Origin: Lepiota brunneoincarnata
Taxonomy: Eukaryota; Basidiomycota; Agaricomycetes; Agaricales; Agaricaceae
Reading direction: 5' to 3'
Assembly: GCA_023014365.1 (NCBI GenBank)
Contig: JAEBUN010000004.1
Span: 2,604,001-2,668,000, forward strand
Length of the DNA: 64,000 nt
The first letter of the stretch is position 1. The number at the start of each line of letters is the position of its first letter. The notes under the pieces are model-generated. The model searched no databases. It was not told where the DNA came from and saw only the letters and a program-made list of their open reading frames with translations. The position numbers and the translations under genes are program-made. Shown in pieces: positions 1 to 11,495 of the stretch.

Positions 1-400
1 GAAGGAGGAACGAAAGTTGCTGGAGCTTCATGGTGGCAGACGGAATGAGGTCCCTTGGAACTGGAGCAACAGCCCGGTGTTCGGCAACTTCCGATCACTC
101 GGTATTATTGCCAGAGAAATCCAAGCCGTCTACCAGTGTTAAACCCTTCACAATATTTACCTTGTTTCACAATACTCACACACCCTACTCACCTCCAATT
201 CTGATACCGTGTGATCCTGTCGGGGTATCCTCGTAGCATGGCCCCATGAACTTCTCGTCATTTATTCCTCACGCATGAGCTAACATTAGCAACAATCCCA
301 CATATAAAAACAAAAGCCAACGGAAACCGCATGTTGAAGGCCCACTTTCCCAGAAACTAATATCCTTCCTCGACAACAAAGATAACGACTGCATCCAGAC
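1..400. other. left edge, no gene assigned; AKR promoter at right
   Basis: The first 60 bases could be the tail of an exon cut by the window edge, but no family is recognisable and no open frame continues. From about 270 onward the sequence matches the region upstream of the second aldo/keto reductase (about 4150-4289), so it belongs to the duplicated unit. Confidence 0.4.
303..308 (+). promoter_or_regulatory. TATA-like box of AKR copy 1
   Basis: TATAAA lies about 93 bases upstream of the start codon at 401. It is not kept in the upstream region of the second copy. Confidence 0.35.
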
Positions 401-2150
401 ATGGCCAGCGGCGCTGACGTCAAAGTCGAGTTTAATCCAAAGAATATGCCGTTCAGGCGGCTGGGGTCTAGTGGTCTTCGTGTGCCCGTTTTTTCGGTCG
501 GAGGATGTCAGTGATCATGGGTAATCGCTTCAGCTCTGCAGACACTCATATCGCTTAGGGCTTACTCTCGGAGGCACAGTTGTAGGCGATCCGGCCAAGG
601 TATTCCATAGAGCTGTACATCCCAATCCCGGATCGTGTCATATCTGATCTATCAACTAGGAAATCATGAAAACTGCCTTTGAAGCCGGAATAAACCTGTT
701 TGACACCGCCGAAGAATATACTGATGGTAAATCAGAGATCGAAATGTAGGTTATACGCTTTGGCTTCAGGCTCCTGCATTTCACAGAACACTGCAATGTA
801 TTGTGATACAGGGGGAGGGTGATCAAAGAACTTGGGTTTCGCCGTACGGATCTCGTCATCACAACCAAGATATATTGGGGTCCAAGAGGTGGCCCTAATG
901 ATACTGGATTGTCCCGAAAACAGTGAAGCTATTTGACCCTGTCATTTAAATTGATATTGACTCACTGACTCCTAGCATTATCGAAGGAACAAAGGAAAGC
1001 TTGCAGCGGCTGGGGCTGGATTATGTGGACGTTGTTTTCGCCCACCGCCCTGATATTACGGGTACGTACCTCCTTCCACACCCGACCGTTGGGTTAATAG
1101 TGCCGGCGCGTGCAGTCCCCATGGAAGAGGTTGTTCGGGCTTTCAACTGGGTCATCGATAAAGGATTGGTAGGTCTAATGGGAGCTTCGCTTACCAACGC
1201 ACTGACTACTGACGGCGGACCAGGCATTCTACTGGGGGACGTCCGAATGGAGTGCTCGCCAGATTGAAGAGGCTTGGCGTAAGCAAGCACGAAGGTTAAG
1301 CCAACCTTGCAACTAAATTCTGAACTTGACAGACGTCGCGGATAAGCACGGACTCATGGGTCCAGTTGCTGAACAGTGCCAGCACCAGTGAGTTAAATAA
1401 CTCCGGGGCAGACAAAACCTTGATGCCTCCCCTCCCGTAGCATGTTCCACCGCGAAAGAGCGGAGAGTGAATATGAGTGAGGACAACTAGATGGGCGCGG
1501 AGTACTTGATCTCATGTCCCTCCCAGTCCGCTGTACAGGAAGTATGGACTTGGAACCACCGCGTTCTCCTGCTTGGCAGGTGGTCTCTTGACTGGAAAAG
1601 TGAGTGTGTTTGAGTCAAGCCTAAAGAAGGTTGTTTCACCGATCGACTCTATGCAGTACAACAACGGTATCCCCCCTGGCTCTCGTTATGACACTCACGC
1701 GACGTTCTTCTCGAAGACCATTGAGTCTCTCAAGACACCAGAAGGTCAAGAGAAAATCAGGAAGGTTAGAGAGTTGACGAAGCTCGCGGAAGGTACTACC
1801 ACCACCATCACTCAAGGCAGAATCCTATTTTATTACTGACTTTGTACTAGAATTAAATGCGACTACTCAAGCGCTCGCCCTCGCCTGGGTTGCAAGGAAT
1901 CCTAATACCTCTACTGTCCTCTTGGGAGTGACGAGCGCTGATCAATTGCGTGAGAACCTGAAGGCGGTCGAAGTCATGCCCAAGTTGACGCCAGAGATAA
2001 TGGAGAAGATCGACCATATTTTGGACAACAAGCCTGGTAGTCCGGTGAGCCAAGATAACCGGCTGTTTGCCCTCGCTAATTCTCTGTTTTTAGCCCTCCT
2101 ATAGCAGACCTCCTCTTGATCCACTTGGTCATCTGAGGATGCACATTTAG
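401..2150 (+). CDS. aldo/keto reductase, Kv-beta-like (AKR6 type), copy 1
   Basis: NADPH-dependent aldo/keto reductase fold protein resembling voltage-gated K+ channel beta subunits; fungal members are soluble oxidoreductases with unknown substrate. The start at 401 gives [11 protein letters not shown]. Around ten introns join [36 protein letters not shown] (catalytic D and Y region), [53 protein letters not shown], the MFHRER segment, [19 protein letters not shown], and a C-terminal [15 protein letters not shown] cofactor-binding segment. All junctions keep frame with usable splice sites, including a donor at TGG-C|gtaagc near 1280. The last exon begins after an intron near 2044 and ends in [13 protein letters not shown]. 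This copy looks intact. Upstream and downstream flanks match copy 2 at 4290-6034, so it is one half of a tandem duplication. The introns make it nearly invisible to single-ORF searches. Confidence 0.88.
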
Positions 2151-2673
2151 GCTAGTGGTGAGGGAGGCACGTAGTATGGAACATGCGGTTACCGCTGGAT
2201 TATGAACTGGAAATTCGCTAGGGAGTGTTTCTTGGCACAGTTGGGTGGTGACAAAGCGATATCTACCTTGTTATGTGGGTTGGATTAATCTTGTTGATTA
2301 TCTTTCGAAGAGCTGTCTTAACAAATGCACCACTCGATGATCACTCGGTTCAGCTTGTACTGTATATACGAGAACCTCGCGGAGAAGTCGTCAAACTTGC
2401 CCTAGTGTCCGCAGGAGAGGAAAGGTTTCCAATGATAGCTTGTGTAAATCGTGGTTCGAGTCTGTGGTTCGGCATATTGTTCCTGACGGTAGTAATATAA
2501 ACCAATGTATTTCTTTTGTATTTAGGGTCGGTACACTGAGTAGGTCGTAGAATGCGGTCAGATATAACGTATCATCTGGTTGTGTAACCCACAACAACCA
2601 TTCTTTGGATTAAGCGGTTGCAGGTTTCATCCCCCTTCGGATTGGAGCGTCGGGCAGTATTGAACTCAGCCCC
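2151..2673. other. intergenic, no gene seen
   Basis: Only short unsupported frames occur here. The first part (to about 2240) matches the 3' flank of AKR copy 2; the remainder precedes the gag-like ORF on the minus strand. No RNA gene or repeat was recognised. Confidence 0.4.
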
Positions 2674-3868
2674 TCATGGGAGCAAAACGGATTCCCAGTA
2701 GGTCTCGTGTATTTCTTTGTCAAGCAAGGAGCAATTTTCCCCGCCTCCCACCGCTTCTCTAATGGCCTCGTCAAAGAGGATAACTCGTCTATGTTCTGCA
2801 ACATTCCTACTTCCAAACTTTGCGGAGATGTACGAGGTATATCGTTCGAGCTCTTCACGGCGGTGCGGGAAGATATAGCTTGTCGCTTCGACGGTTCCTC
2901 TCCACGCCTGTTGCCAGTCGCCTGATGTTTCAACTCGCTTGGTGACAGTCTTTCGGGTGAGTGTAGACTCATATCTTCCAATTCTTCCAACTTCCTCTTG
3001 CACCGGCCGCACCACAAACTGACCCTCGAGGACTCGATGCAGGTCGACGGCCTTCCCTCGTAAGACGTTACCCCACTCTGAATCGGGAAAATTCTTGGGG
3101 GCTCCGGGTCCTGCACGAGCCCATCGTTTGACTGTGTAGATGTCCTGGCTAATGTAGTCGAGGATATTTCGAGTGCATCGCATACTTTTGGTGAGTGAAT
3201 CTTCTCCCCGACATTCTTCCCTGAACCATGGGAAGACATCTTCCCGAACTTTCTTGCTCCGCCGCACGCCTCTTGGTACCTCCTCAGAGACTTCCCGGAA
3301 GCCTTCAAAACCCGAGGGGGTGAGTCCGGGTTCTTCCCGTCTCCGTACCCTTCCAAGTCCTGATTCATCATCATCTAAGTCACTCTCACTGGTCGAGATA
3401 TTTCCTCTTGGTCGGACAGAGTCAGATTCAGACGGTCCGCTAATGTACGGCGGGACTGCCTTGGGTCTGGTACCAGAGAGGATCCTGTGGAGTTCGGCAG
3501 GTAAGATAGTCTTTGTATGCGTCACTGGCGTCGAGATCGTTGATGTACTGAGTCCCTTCACGTTGGCTTCGAGAGAAGCCTATCTTTCCTCCAGCAAGCT
3601 CAAGCGCGAGCTTGTAGAGGCGTGGGTGCTTTGACCGCGCTCCAACGTCCTTCTCTTCTCCATTCGGGCCCCCTGTCTCTTTTCCCTGCGCAATACGTCG
3701 GAGCTCGCTAGGGTCAAATTCCCTGTTCCTTCTAGCGTGAAGGATGGGCTGGACGGGAGTTGGAGTATCCGAGACTCCTGGGGAGTTCGGAATACTGATG
3801 AGAGGTGCCCCCTCCCTTCGACGAGTTCTGTTTCGCTGCGTCGACAGCGAATCCGGCATATCCTTCAC
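2674..3868 (-). CDS. gag-like ORF, probably retroelement-derived
   Basis: Two minus-strand frames (3440-3868 and 2674-3561) overlap and read as one protein of roughly 370 residues. They can be joined either by a 64-nt intron (GT at about 3563, AG at about 3500) or by a frame correction. The N-terminal half is charged and disordered with a run of Asp/Ser. The C-terminal half is helical and contains FPHRREELERYTSYI, then VILFDEAIREAVGGG and a terminal Tyr/Trp-rich segment. From memory this arrangement recurs in short gag-like ORFs scattered through agaricomycete genomes next to reverse-transcriptase elements; no reverse transcriptase, integrase or long terminal repeats are visible here. It sits between the two AKR copies, so it may have inserted after, or been linked to, the duplication. 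A domesticated or merely hypothetical protein is possible. Confidence 0.5.
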
Positions 3869-4289
3869 TCATAGGAGAAAAAGATATAAGAGCTTGTTAC
3901 GAAGGCAATCGGGTACAAGGTCAAGTATAAGGCGAAATAAGTGACAGCAGCGAAGAAAGTAGTGAGATGGAGGAAGTAAGACCGGAAGTGTCTCGAAGTC
4001 GAGCCCCCTCGAGACAACTCCTTTCGTCATCTGGGGTATAGGGTGGTATCCGCCCTCTGTTTGTCCGAATTGACCTGGCGTACAAAATCTCTGTTGTTTG
4101 CAATTTGTTCTTTCCACGTGATTCTGTGAGCGGTACGTCATCTATAAACTTGGTTCCTCACACATGAGCTAACATTAGTACCAAGGCAACAAAGAGATAA
4201 GACGACCACATGCAAATGGCTAATTTTCCCAGAAACCAGTATCTCGCCCATCCTCGTCTTGACACTCACGGTAGCGATTACAATTGAAC
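3869..4289. other. intergenic between gag-like ORF and AKR copy 2
   Basis: No gene is visible. From about 4150 onward the sequence matches the 5' flank of AKR copy 1 (shared stretch around the CTCACnCATGAGCTAACATTAG motif). Confidence 0.45.
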
Positions 4290-6034
4290 ATGGCCAGCGG
4301 GGCTGATGTGAAAGTCGAGTTCGACCCAAAGAATATGCCGTTTAGGCGGTTGGGATCTAGTGGACTTCGCGTGCCCGTATTTTCGCTCGGAGGATGTAAG
4401 CAATTGCGGTAGCTGCTTAACCCCAGCAAGCATTCATAAAACCATCGCTCAGGGCTGACTCTCGGAGGCACGGTTGTAGGCGATCCGGCCAAGGTACTCC
4501 CCCGATTTATCTATTCTGATCCCAGATCGTACTATGTCTGACCAACCATCTAGGAAATTATCAAAACCGCCTTTGAAGCCGGAATAAACCTGTTCGATAC
4601 TGCTGAATCCTATGCCAAAGGCAAATCCGAGACCGAAATGTAGGTTGAGTATCTCGACTTCGGCCCTTTGGTATCTCACATTGCGCCTGGTGTAGGGGGA
4701 GAGTGATCAAAGAACTGGGGTTTCGTCGTACGGACCTCGTCGTCACGACAAAGATTTTCTGGGGTCCGAGGGATGGTCCCAACGATAAAGGATTGTCCCG
4801 AAAACAGCTGAGCCCCTGTTTGCTCCATCGTGTAAAGAAGCATTGGCTCATTGATTCCTAGTATCATCGAAGGAACGAGGGAAAGCTTGCAGCGCATGGG
4901 ATTGGACTATGTGGACATTATTTTCGCCCACCGTTGTGATATTACAGGTACGATTTTTCTTTCCACACTCAGCCACTTGGTTGATTGTGTCGGCGCGTAC
5001 AGTCCCTATGGAAGAGATCGTCCGGGCCTTCAACTGGGTCATCGACCAAGGATGGGTATGGCTAAAATATTTTTCAGTCGTCAATGTATTGATGATGAGA
5101 CAAGGCTTTCTACTGGGGAACGTCTGAATGGAGTGCTCGCCAAATTGAAGAGGCTTGGCGTAAGCAAACACGAAGGCTAAAGTAAGTTTGCAACTAACCC
5201 TGTGAACGGGATAGACATTGCGAGTAAGCTTGGTCTTATGGGTCCCGTCGCTGAACAATGCCAGCACAAGTGAGTTGAACAGCTTAGTTGCGGCCAACAA
5301 AAACCCTAACACTTTTCGCCCTACATAGTATGTTCCACCGCGAAAGGCCGGAGGTCGAATATGAGTGAGGACAACTGGATAGATGCAGGAGTGTGTGATC
5401 TCTCACATCTCTCCCAGTCCGTTATACAGGAAATATGGCATGGGAACCACCGCGTGGTCCTGCCTGGCAAGCGGTCTTTTGACCGGAAAGGTAAGTGTGT
5501 TGGAGTCAAACTAAGAAGGGCGTTTCACTGATCGGCTCCGTGCAGTATAATGATGGTATCCCCCCTGGCTCTCGTTATGCTACTCATTCAACATTCTTCT
5601 CAAACACCATCGAGTCCCTCAAGAAGCCAGAAGGTCAGGAGAAAATCAGGAAGGTTAAAGAGTTGACGAAGCTCGCGGAAGGTGCCACTGCCATTGCTCA
5701 AGCAGAATCCTATTCATTACTGACTTATACTAGAATTAAATACGACTACTTCAAGCGCTCGCCCTCGCCTGGGTTGCAAGGAATCCTAATACCTCTACTG
5801 TCCTCTTGGGGGTGACAAGCGCCGATCAACTACGCGAAAACTTAAAGGTACTTGAAGTCCTACCCAAGCTGACACTGGAGATTATGGAGAGGATCGAGCA
5901 GATTTTGGCCAACAAACCAGCGGGGCCGGTGAGTATGAACCATAAGCTGTTTATCTCTTCTAATGCATTATGTCTAGTCCCATAACAGTAGGCCTCCCCT
6001 TGATCCGCTTGGCCCTGTCAGGCTTCATATTTGA
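4290..6034 (+). pseudogene. aldo/keto reductase, Kv-beta-like, copy 2 (frame broken)
   Basis: Tandem paralogue of the gene at 401-2150 with the same exon layout, starting [16 protein letters not shown] and ending PPLDPLGPVRLHI. Most junctions are conserved, for example [45 protein letters not shown]. Two differences stand out. Near 4807 the donor that is GTGAAG in copy 1 reads GCTGAG, which would have to work as a weak GC donor. At 5750-5751 there is one extra T compared with copy 1, which breaks the frame just before the [19 protein letters not shown] segment. Downstream sequence is otherwise well preserved, so the break is either recent decay or a sequence error of the kind seen in other genes of this window. 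Function, if expressed, would be as for copy 1. Confidence 0.75.
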
Positions 6035-7073
6035 GTTGGCACTCAGAGTGTGACGGAGTATGGACTTGTGTACCACCGTTGTTTTTTGAATTATGAATTG
6101 ATGTTCTTGCCGTGAAATATTTCTGGCAAAGTTAATCCCCATGGCCCCCTGCGGATGCTTCATCAGTTATCTTCCATGACAGAGACACAACCCAATGAAC
6201 CTGGTCCAACCGTACGTGGGGCTCCAAGAAGAGGTGTCTCAAAATGTCCTTGATCTATGCAAGAAGGCAGGACTTTCGTTATACCCCCTTTGAATATATA
6301 GGGAGTCGACGACGCCTTCTTGCCCGAAACTTGCTCCTCCTCAGCCCATAGAGCACAGTGCAACCGTCAATCGAATCCTCGGGAAAAGGATGAGACCACG
6401 AGCTTATCCCCCCTTCACGGCCGATGGACATTGAAGATTCGTCTGACAATCAGACTGAAATTAAGTGAACATCCTGTTTTGTCTATTTCTTGTAAGTAGA
6501 CTGTCCGGCGAGAACGTTACGGAGATGTTGAGCGTAGATATAGCAAGATAGGTCTACTGCTGTTTCTCGTCTCTGTGGTTCTCCACGCCTGATAATACCG
6601 TTTTTTGTGGAATATAGAATCGAACTACGTTGAGAATGTCCAAATCGACCCGCTTCTCAATGCCTCATGATGTGTGTCGCCCAGTATTTCGATGCTCTGG
6701 ATGACCTTGAACGTATGGAGCTTCCACTCGAATGGGACAATATTGTGACGGGTGTTTCTACCAAGGAAAATGAACGGCATTGTATCCTGTACCGGTGTGC
6801 TTCCTTTCTGAGTGGGACTGGTGGTTTCTCATGCTTTAATGACTACAGTATGTGCCTGAGCTTGAGATTTTTGTAAACCACGTTTCGTCGTTTAGGTATT
6901 TTACGACCGTTACAGGTGCTAGTACGATCGTATTTGCTCCTCCTCTTTGAGGAATGTAGAAAAGGTCTTGGTAGACCTTGTTGGCCAACAAAATTGTAAT
7001 GCCCGCAAGCCAGGAATCGGTTGAAAATGGGTATTCGGCGACTGTCGTTGCACGGAGGGCATTCAATCGCGGG
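6035..7073. other. intergenic, no gene seen
   Basis: About 1 kb with only short open frames lacking family resemblance. The first 100 bases match the 3' flank of AKR copy 1. Nothing else is recognisable before the tRNA gene. Confidence 0.4.
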
Positions 7074-7157
7074 TGCCCCATGGCCCAGATGGTTAAGGCG
7101 TCTGACTGTTAAGCAGAATAAATCAGAAGATCGAGAGTTCGAGCCTCTCTGGGGCAG
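7074..7157 (+). tRNA. tRNA-Asn (GTT), intron-containing
   Basis: Acceptor arm TGCCCCA (7074-7080) pairs with TGGGGCA (7150-7156). The anticodon arm is TCTGA-CTGTTAA...TCAGA with anticodon GTT at 7108-7110. A 10-nt intron (about 7112-7121) sits one base 3' of the anticodon, the canonical eukaryotic position. The T arm is GAGAG-TTCGAGC-CTCTC. A run of seven T's begins about 10 bases downstream and would serve as RNA polymerase III terminator. Confidence 0.9.
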
Positions 7158-7520
7158 TAGATATACTTTTTTTAGCGAGTGTGATTTTTTAAGTTAGCCG
7201 AATTTTCTGAATTGACATGGTTACCATCGGTTTCCAGGCTGCCAGACAATGCATTGAGACCCAGGACAGTGTAGTAGATGAAACTGTGCCAATAAAATGA
7301 AAGTGGTGGCTGGGGTCCGTGGCAGAAGCGGTGTGTGTTCCACCAGACAAAAGAGGGGCAGAGATCAAATTCAACAAGCCGACCCTTGCTGTTCATACTC
7401 TTGTTCTGAGAACTCTCCGTTTTCTGTTTTTATAATCCTCTCCACTTAAATCTTATCTTCTTCCCAAAAACAGTCTAGTCCATTCATCCAGGTCCCCGTC
7501 TCCTGTTCCTCCGTGAAAGA
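7158..7520. other. intergenic; pol III terminator and NDK-like gene promoter
   Basis: Begins with the oligo-T terminator of the tRNA gene (about 7167-7173). No other feature is clear; the 3' end contains pyrimidine-rich sequence ahead of the start codon at 7521. Confidence 0.4.
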
Positions 7521-9474
7521 ATGGATGCTCCGATAGCCCCACCATTCTCTTCCCCCATCCCTGGCCCAGACGCGGCCGCGAACTCCGCTCATACGTACAA
7601 CCCCGACGGCGTTCTGCCAACCGACCATCACCGGAAAGATGCACAAGAACTCGACAAGCTCGAGCACGAGGCCGCTCTACATGAATTAGCTTCGGTCACA
7701 CCCAACGACCTTCGCTCGGACCTTGAGCTTGAACAAGAACTCAGCATATCCTCGGCCATGGCCAGGTCCACACCTGTGACGCGCACCGTCGCGATCATCA
7801 AGAACCATGCTCTACAGCACCGGTTTGATATCGAGCCTCGGATCCAGGAGGCTAGCTTTGAGGTGTGTTTTCTGTCGAGACCTGTGGTGATCAAACCGGA
7901 CGCGACTAACTTCGCGTCCTGTCATATACAGATTGTGAAGGAAAGGCAAATGGAATTCGATACCGAAACCGACCCAGATGCTTTATACGACTTGTTCGGC
8001 GAGGACGCAGACTCTCTAGCTGAGTAAGTTCCTAGCCCTATCAAAAACGCCAGAATTTCAACGCGCTTCTTCCGTGACAGAGGTCCTGTCTGGGTCTATG
8101 TTCTCGAGCGCAAGCGCGCCGTCGAAGTTTGGAATACGCTTATGGGTGACACAGACCCAGAAGTCGCACGCGTCGAAGCCCCCAACTCTCTCCGCGCCCT
8201 CTACGGCATCTCACATCAACAGAACGCGCTCATGGGCTCTCCGGACACCCAAACGGCCGAAATGCAAATCGCCGCTCTATTCGCCTCCTCTCCGCTCTTC
8301 TCTTCTACTGATCTGCCCCCCGAGGGCGATCGATACGATTCCGTACGTTCCATCTCTTCCTCTGTTCTCGAGGCCCTGCGCGCGGAACAGAGTGATCAGG
8401 GGCATGCGGGCTATGCACCGAGCAACGTAACAAACCCCTCGACCAGTTGGTGGGAGGAGCAATGGCAAACCAACATTCAGAGCACGTGCTGTCCCAGCAA
8501 CGAATGTCCAACCTGATATTGTACCACGCATGTCTCGTGCGGCAGCCCTCCGCATTGGCGCACCAGTCGAGAAATCGCCTAATAAACCCAGAGCGCCGCC
8601 GACAAAAGCACAACTCGCTAAAACATTCGCGAATGTACCAGGACACAAGCGCGCAGAGACCATTGCGGTTGCGTCGACTGCACCGCCGGCTATTGCACCG
8701 AGGATGACCAAGGCTGCGTCCTTGAGGTTGGGAAAGGAGGCTGCTGGGAATGGTGCTAGGCCACCGCCACCTGTGAAGAAGCGGTCGGTTACGGATGGAG
8801 CTGTGACGACGGCCAAGGCACAGGCTACGTTTCAAGGCGTTCCGGGTCATAAGAGACGTGAGACGATAAGTGTTGCGAGTGTGAAGCCACCCGTGGTTGC
8901 CCCCAGGTCAAACAAGAGTGCGGCATTGAGGCAATCGCAAAAGGAGGGTGGTGGACCTGGGCCTTCGGCTGCCTGTGAGTGACTCGTTCCTTTAACCTTG
9001 ATGAAATCTAAATATTAATGGTTAACTTTTCATGCAGTCCGCGCACCTGCTTCGATTTCGCGAGCGACTTCGACGAGTACGGCGACTTCAAGGCGACAGT
9101 CAGTCGCTGTACCACAACGAGGCGGATCGCAAGTCTCTAGCACCTTATCGCGAAGGTCCATATCTGTGCTAGCCATCCGCACGCCCACTTCCGCCAACTC
9201 TGATGCTGCAGACCCTGTCTCTCCCTCCAACAACGATGGCACAGGAGCTGGGACGAGTAACGGTAGTAGCAACAGGCCAGCGAGTGTAGCGGCGAAACCA
9301 CGACCACGACCGAGCAGCGTCTCATTACCGCCTACGATTGCACCGAGAACGAACAGGAGTGCGGCGTTGAGAGCTGCCAAGATGGAAGCTGAAGCAGCGG
9401 CTGCGGCGAAGAAAACGCCGAGGGTGTCGAGACCGCCACCGTCGAGCTTCAAGACTAGCACTGTTACGACGTGA
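7521..9474 (+). CDS. NDK-fold pseudoenzyme with repeat-bearing disordered tail
   Basis: Four introns are inferred (7863-7931; about 8025-8081; about 8392-8446; about 8975-9037). After an acidic N-terminus, residues about 85-250 form a nucleoside diphosphate kinase domain: TRTVAIIKNHAL, WVYVLERKRAVEVWNTLMG, then DPEVARVEAPNSLRALYG. The active-site motif, normally NxxHGSD, reads NALMGSPD at about residue 195, so the phosphorylated histidine is replaced. NDK activity is therefore unlikely; a binding or scaffold role is an inference. The tail (after about residue 260) is Ala/Pro/Ser-rich and basic, with a short motif of the form APRxxKxAALR repeated four times and VPGHKRxETIxVAS twice. This suggests a tandem peptide-binding module. 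The stop is at 9472-9474. Confidence in the domain is high; the role is unknown. Confidence 0.8.
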
Positions 9475-9817
9475 TTTATCTGAACTTTGATTTCCTCGTC
9501 GGGTTATTTTTAACCTTAATACCTCTACTGACGCTGGCGTGTTGCTGTTCTTGGTTTTTGTTCTATATATAAGGGATCTCGGTTATGGTTTATTTACCCC
9601 CTATGCTTCCATCTGTCCTATGTCTTTCTGAACACTTTTATTATCAGGTGAAATATATCATATGTGTATACATGTCCTGCATCTGACTTGAGTCAAGCAA
9701 GGCGCCAGACAAGAATTATTACATTGTGGGTTGGTGCACACGTATAATACAACAATCACTTCAGCACATAGTCTTGTACTGTACACTCAAGGTCCAGTTA
9801 CACAAGAGCTTGAGCGA
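9475..9817. other. convergent intergenic region
   Basis: Shared 3' region between the NDK-like gene (+) and xanA (-). AT-rich with several AATAAA-like and TATATA stretches that could serve 3' end formation; no gene seen. Confidence 0.4.
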
Positions 9818-11220
9818 CTAAGCGTATTTCTTGACATCCTCCACAGTTGGACCAGCAGGCTCATCGGAAGCGGCCAAATTGCACTGGTGGAAAGCACGAA
9901 CTTGATCAGGAGTAAAAGACCCAACGACGGTGTGCAGGACACCGCGGTTATGGAAGAGGACAAAGTCATTCTCCTTCCAGTCGTGTGGATAGACGAGCTA
10001 ACAGCTTGAATTGAATAAGGCGTCTAGACCAGATGTAGAGGGCAACCTCACCTCTGGAGCAATAGCAGGACGCTGCATCTTGTAAAGGATGTCTCGGACT
10101 TGCTTGAGGTCAGTGATGTGTGCGCCATTGGGGAAGATGGCGCCTTCCCGATCGGCGCCTTCGATCAGAGGGTCGACATAGAGCTCCATCACACCGCAGG
10201 GGTGGACTTGAAAGTGGAGGTTGCCAGTGATGGGATTCTTCCAGAGCTATATATGAAAATAGATTTCAAGTCGCTGCCATCCATAGAGAGAGGAGGGCTA
10301 CTTACGATGGGAAAGACCTTGATCTTGGAATCATCCCATGGTGGGAGCTCGTTCGGGGGCAGCTCAAGACCTTCCGACTCGATGCCCAATCCCGTTGGCA
10401 TTGCCCGCGCAGGCGCCATCCACACGTATGGATGTGGAGCATACTTGACCCGGGACCGTACCGCAAGACTCTTGTACTCCCTCGGTAGGATCTCAAACAT
10501 GGTCCGTCCGGAAACAAAAGCAGTCGTTCCGAGGGGTACCTGAAGCTCGTTATCGGTCCCGTCGTCGTACCTGCACGTCTGCGGGGGGCCTGCAGGGACC
10601 TTGAGGCCATAGAGGGTGGTCACCTTGGGCGGGTTGAGGTCATAGAGGGCGGCATCGATGTGCCAGCGGTAGAAACGGGTCGCCGTGAGTTCGTCTTCGG
10701 GTGGGACGCGAGTTTTGTGAAAGGTGGTGTGGGAGGGGTGCTTGAGCTTAGCTTCAGCGAGACCTTCATGGTCGTAGATGGTGCCGTTGCCGATGAGTTG
10801 GACTTGGGGGACGCGAGGGATGGTTTTGAGGTCAGGATGAAGGATTGACTTTTTCGTCGACTCTGTCTTGTTGTTGCCATGCCCGTACGACTCTGACTTG
10901 GGATCGAAGGACTACAGGGAGATCTGATTAGTTGCCACCCTAGAGTGGGAATGGATAGAGTCGACCTTGGTGAGTGCATACTGTTCCTCGGGAGTGACGA
11001 CAACATTGCGGAAGAGGAGGGCGTCGTGCTGAATAATCGGGGTGAGTGATGAGTGGGGGCAATGATGACGACATACTTTGTAGAGGGCCTCTTGTACTTC
11101 CCTGAGCTGCTCGGGAGTCAGCCTGCCTGGGTGAAGGTCCCTGACCTCGCGACCAAAATCGGCAAACTTGGAGGGATCAGCCGAGGTGGGGAGTGGTAGA
11201 GGAATGAGTTCGATGGCCAT
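9818..11220 (-). CDS. xanA: xanthine dioxygenase (Fe(II)/2-oxoglutarate dependent, TauD/TfdA family)
   Basis: Predicted to hydroxylate xanthine to uric acid using 2-oxoglutarate and O2, the cytosolic alternative to molybdenum xanthine dehydrogenase known from Aspergillus XanA. The start at 11220 gives MAIELIPLPLP. Visible family blocks are FADFGREVRDL, IPRVPQVQLIGNGTIYDHEG, YRWHIDAALYDL (the HxD iron ligands), VTTLYGLKVPAGPPQTCRYD, LGTTAFVSGRTMFEILP, YAPHPYVWM, LQRPAIAPE-like QRPAIAPE, then YPHDWKENDFVLFHNRG with the distal His in VLHTVVG. It ends AASDEPAGPTVEDVKKYA. About five short introns, all in frame. A guanine deaminase at 53827-55768 in the same window makes its substrate. It shares orientation with eL21 upstream, with only 275 bp between them. 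Confidence 0.9.
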
Positions 11221-11495
11221 GGTGGGTGTTGAAGATAAGGAGATGACGAGGTGCTTGCGGGGCTTACATACGTACGAAGCTCCGGTGTAGGTTAACACCC
11301 GAAATCCTGTTGTTCTCTTCCGATGTCCGTTGTCACACCCATATGGTAGCTCTCAACTACTAATCAGTCATCACTTGTCGATGCACGCATAGGGTCATGT
11401 TATGTCAATATTTTGTATATGGGGGGTGGATGCAGAGGTTGCATAAGAGAAGGTGTAGCTAACGAGACAAATATGCATAGCACCCGTCTATCCTT

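Noticed and set aside
2610..3634. Overlapping ORFs of 254 and 153 residues on both strands across the gag-like gene
   Set aside because: Shadow frames of the gag-like ORF, without family motifs.
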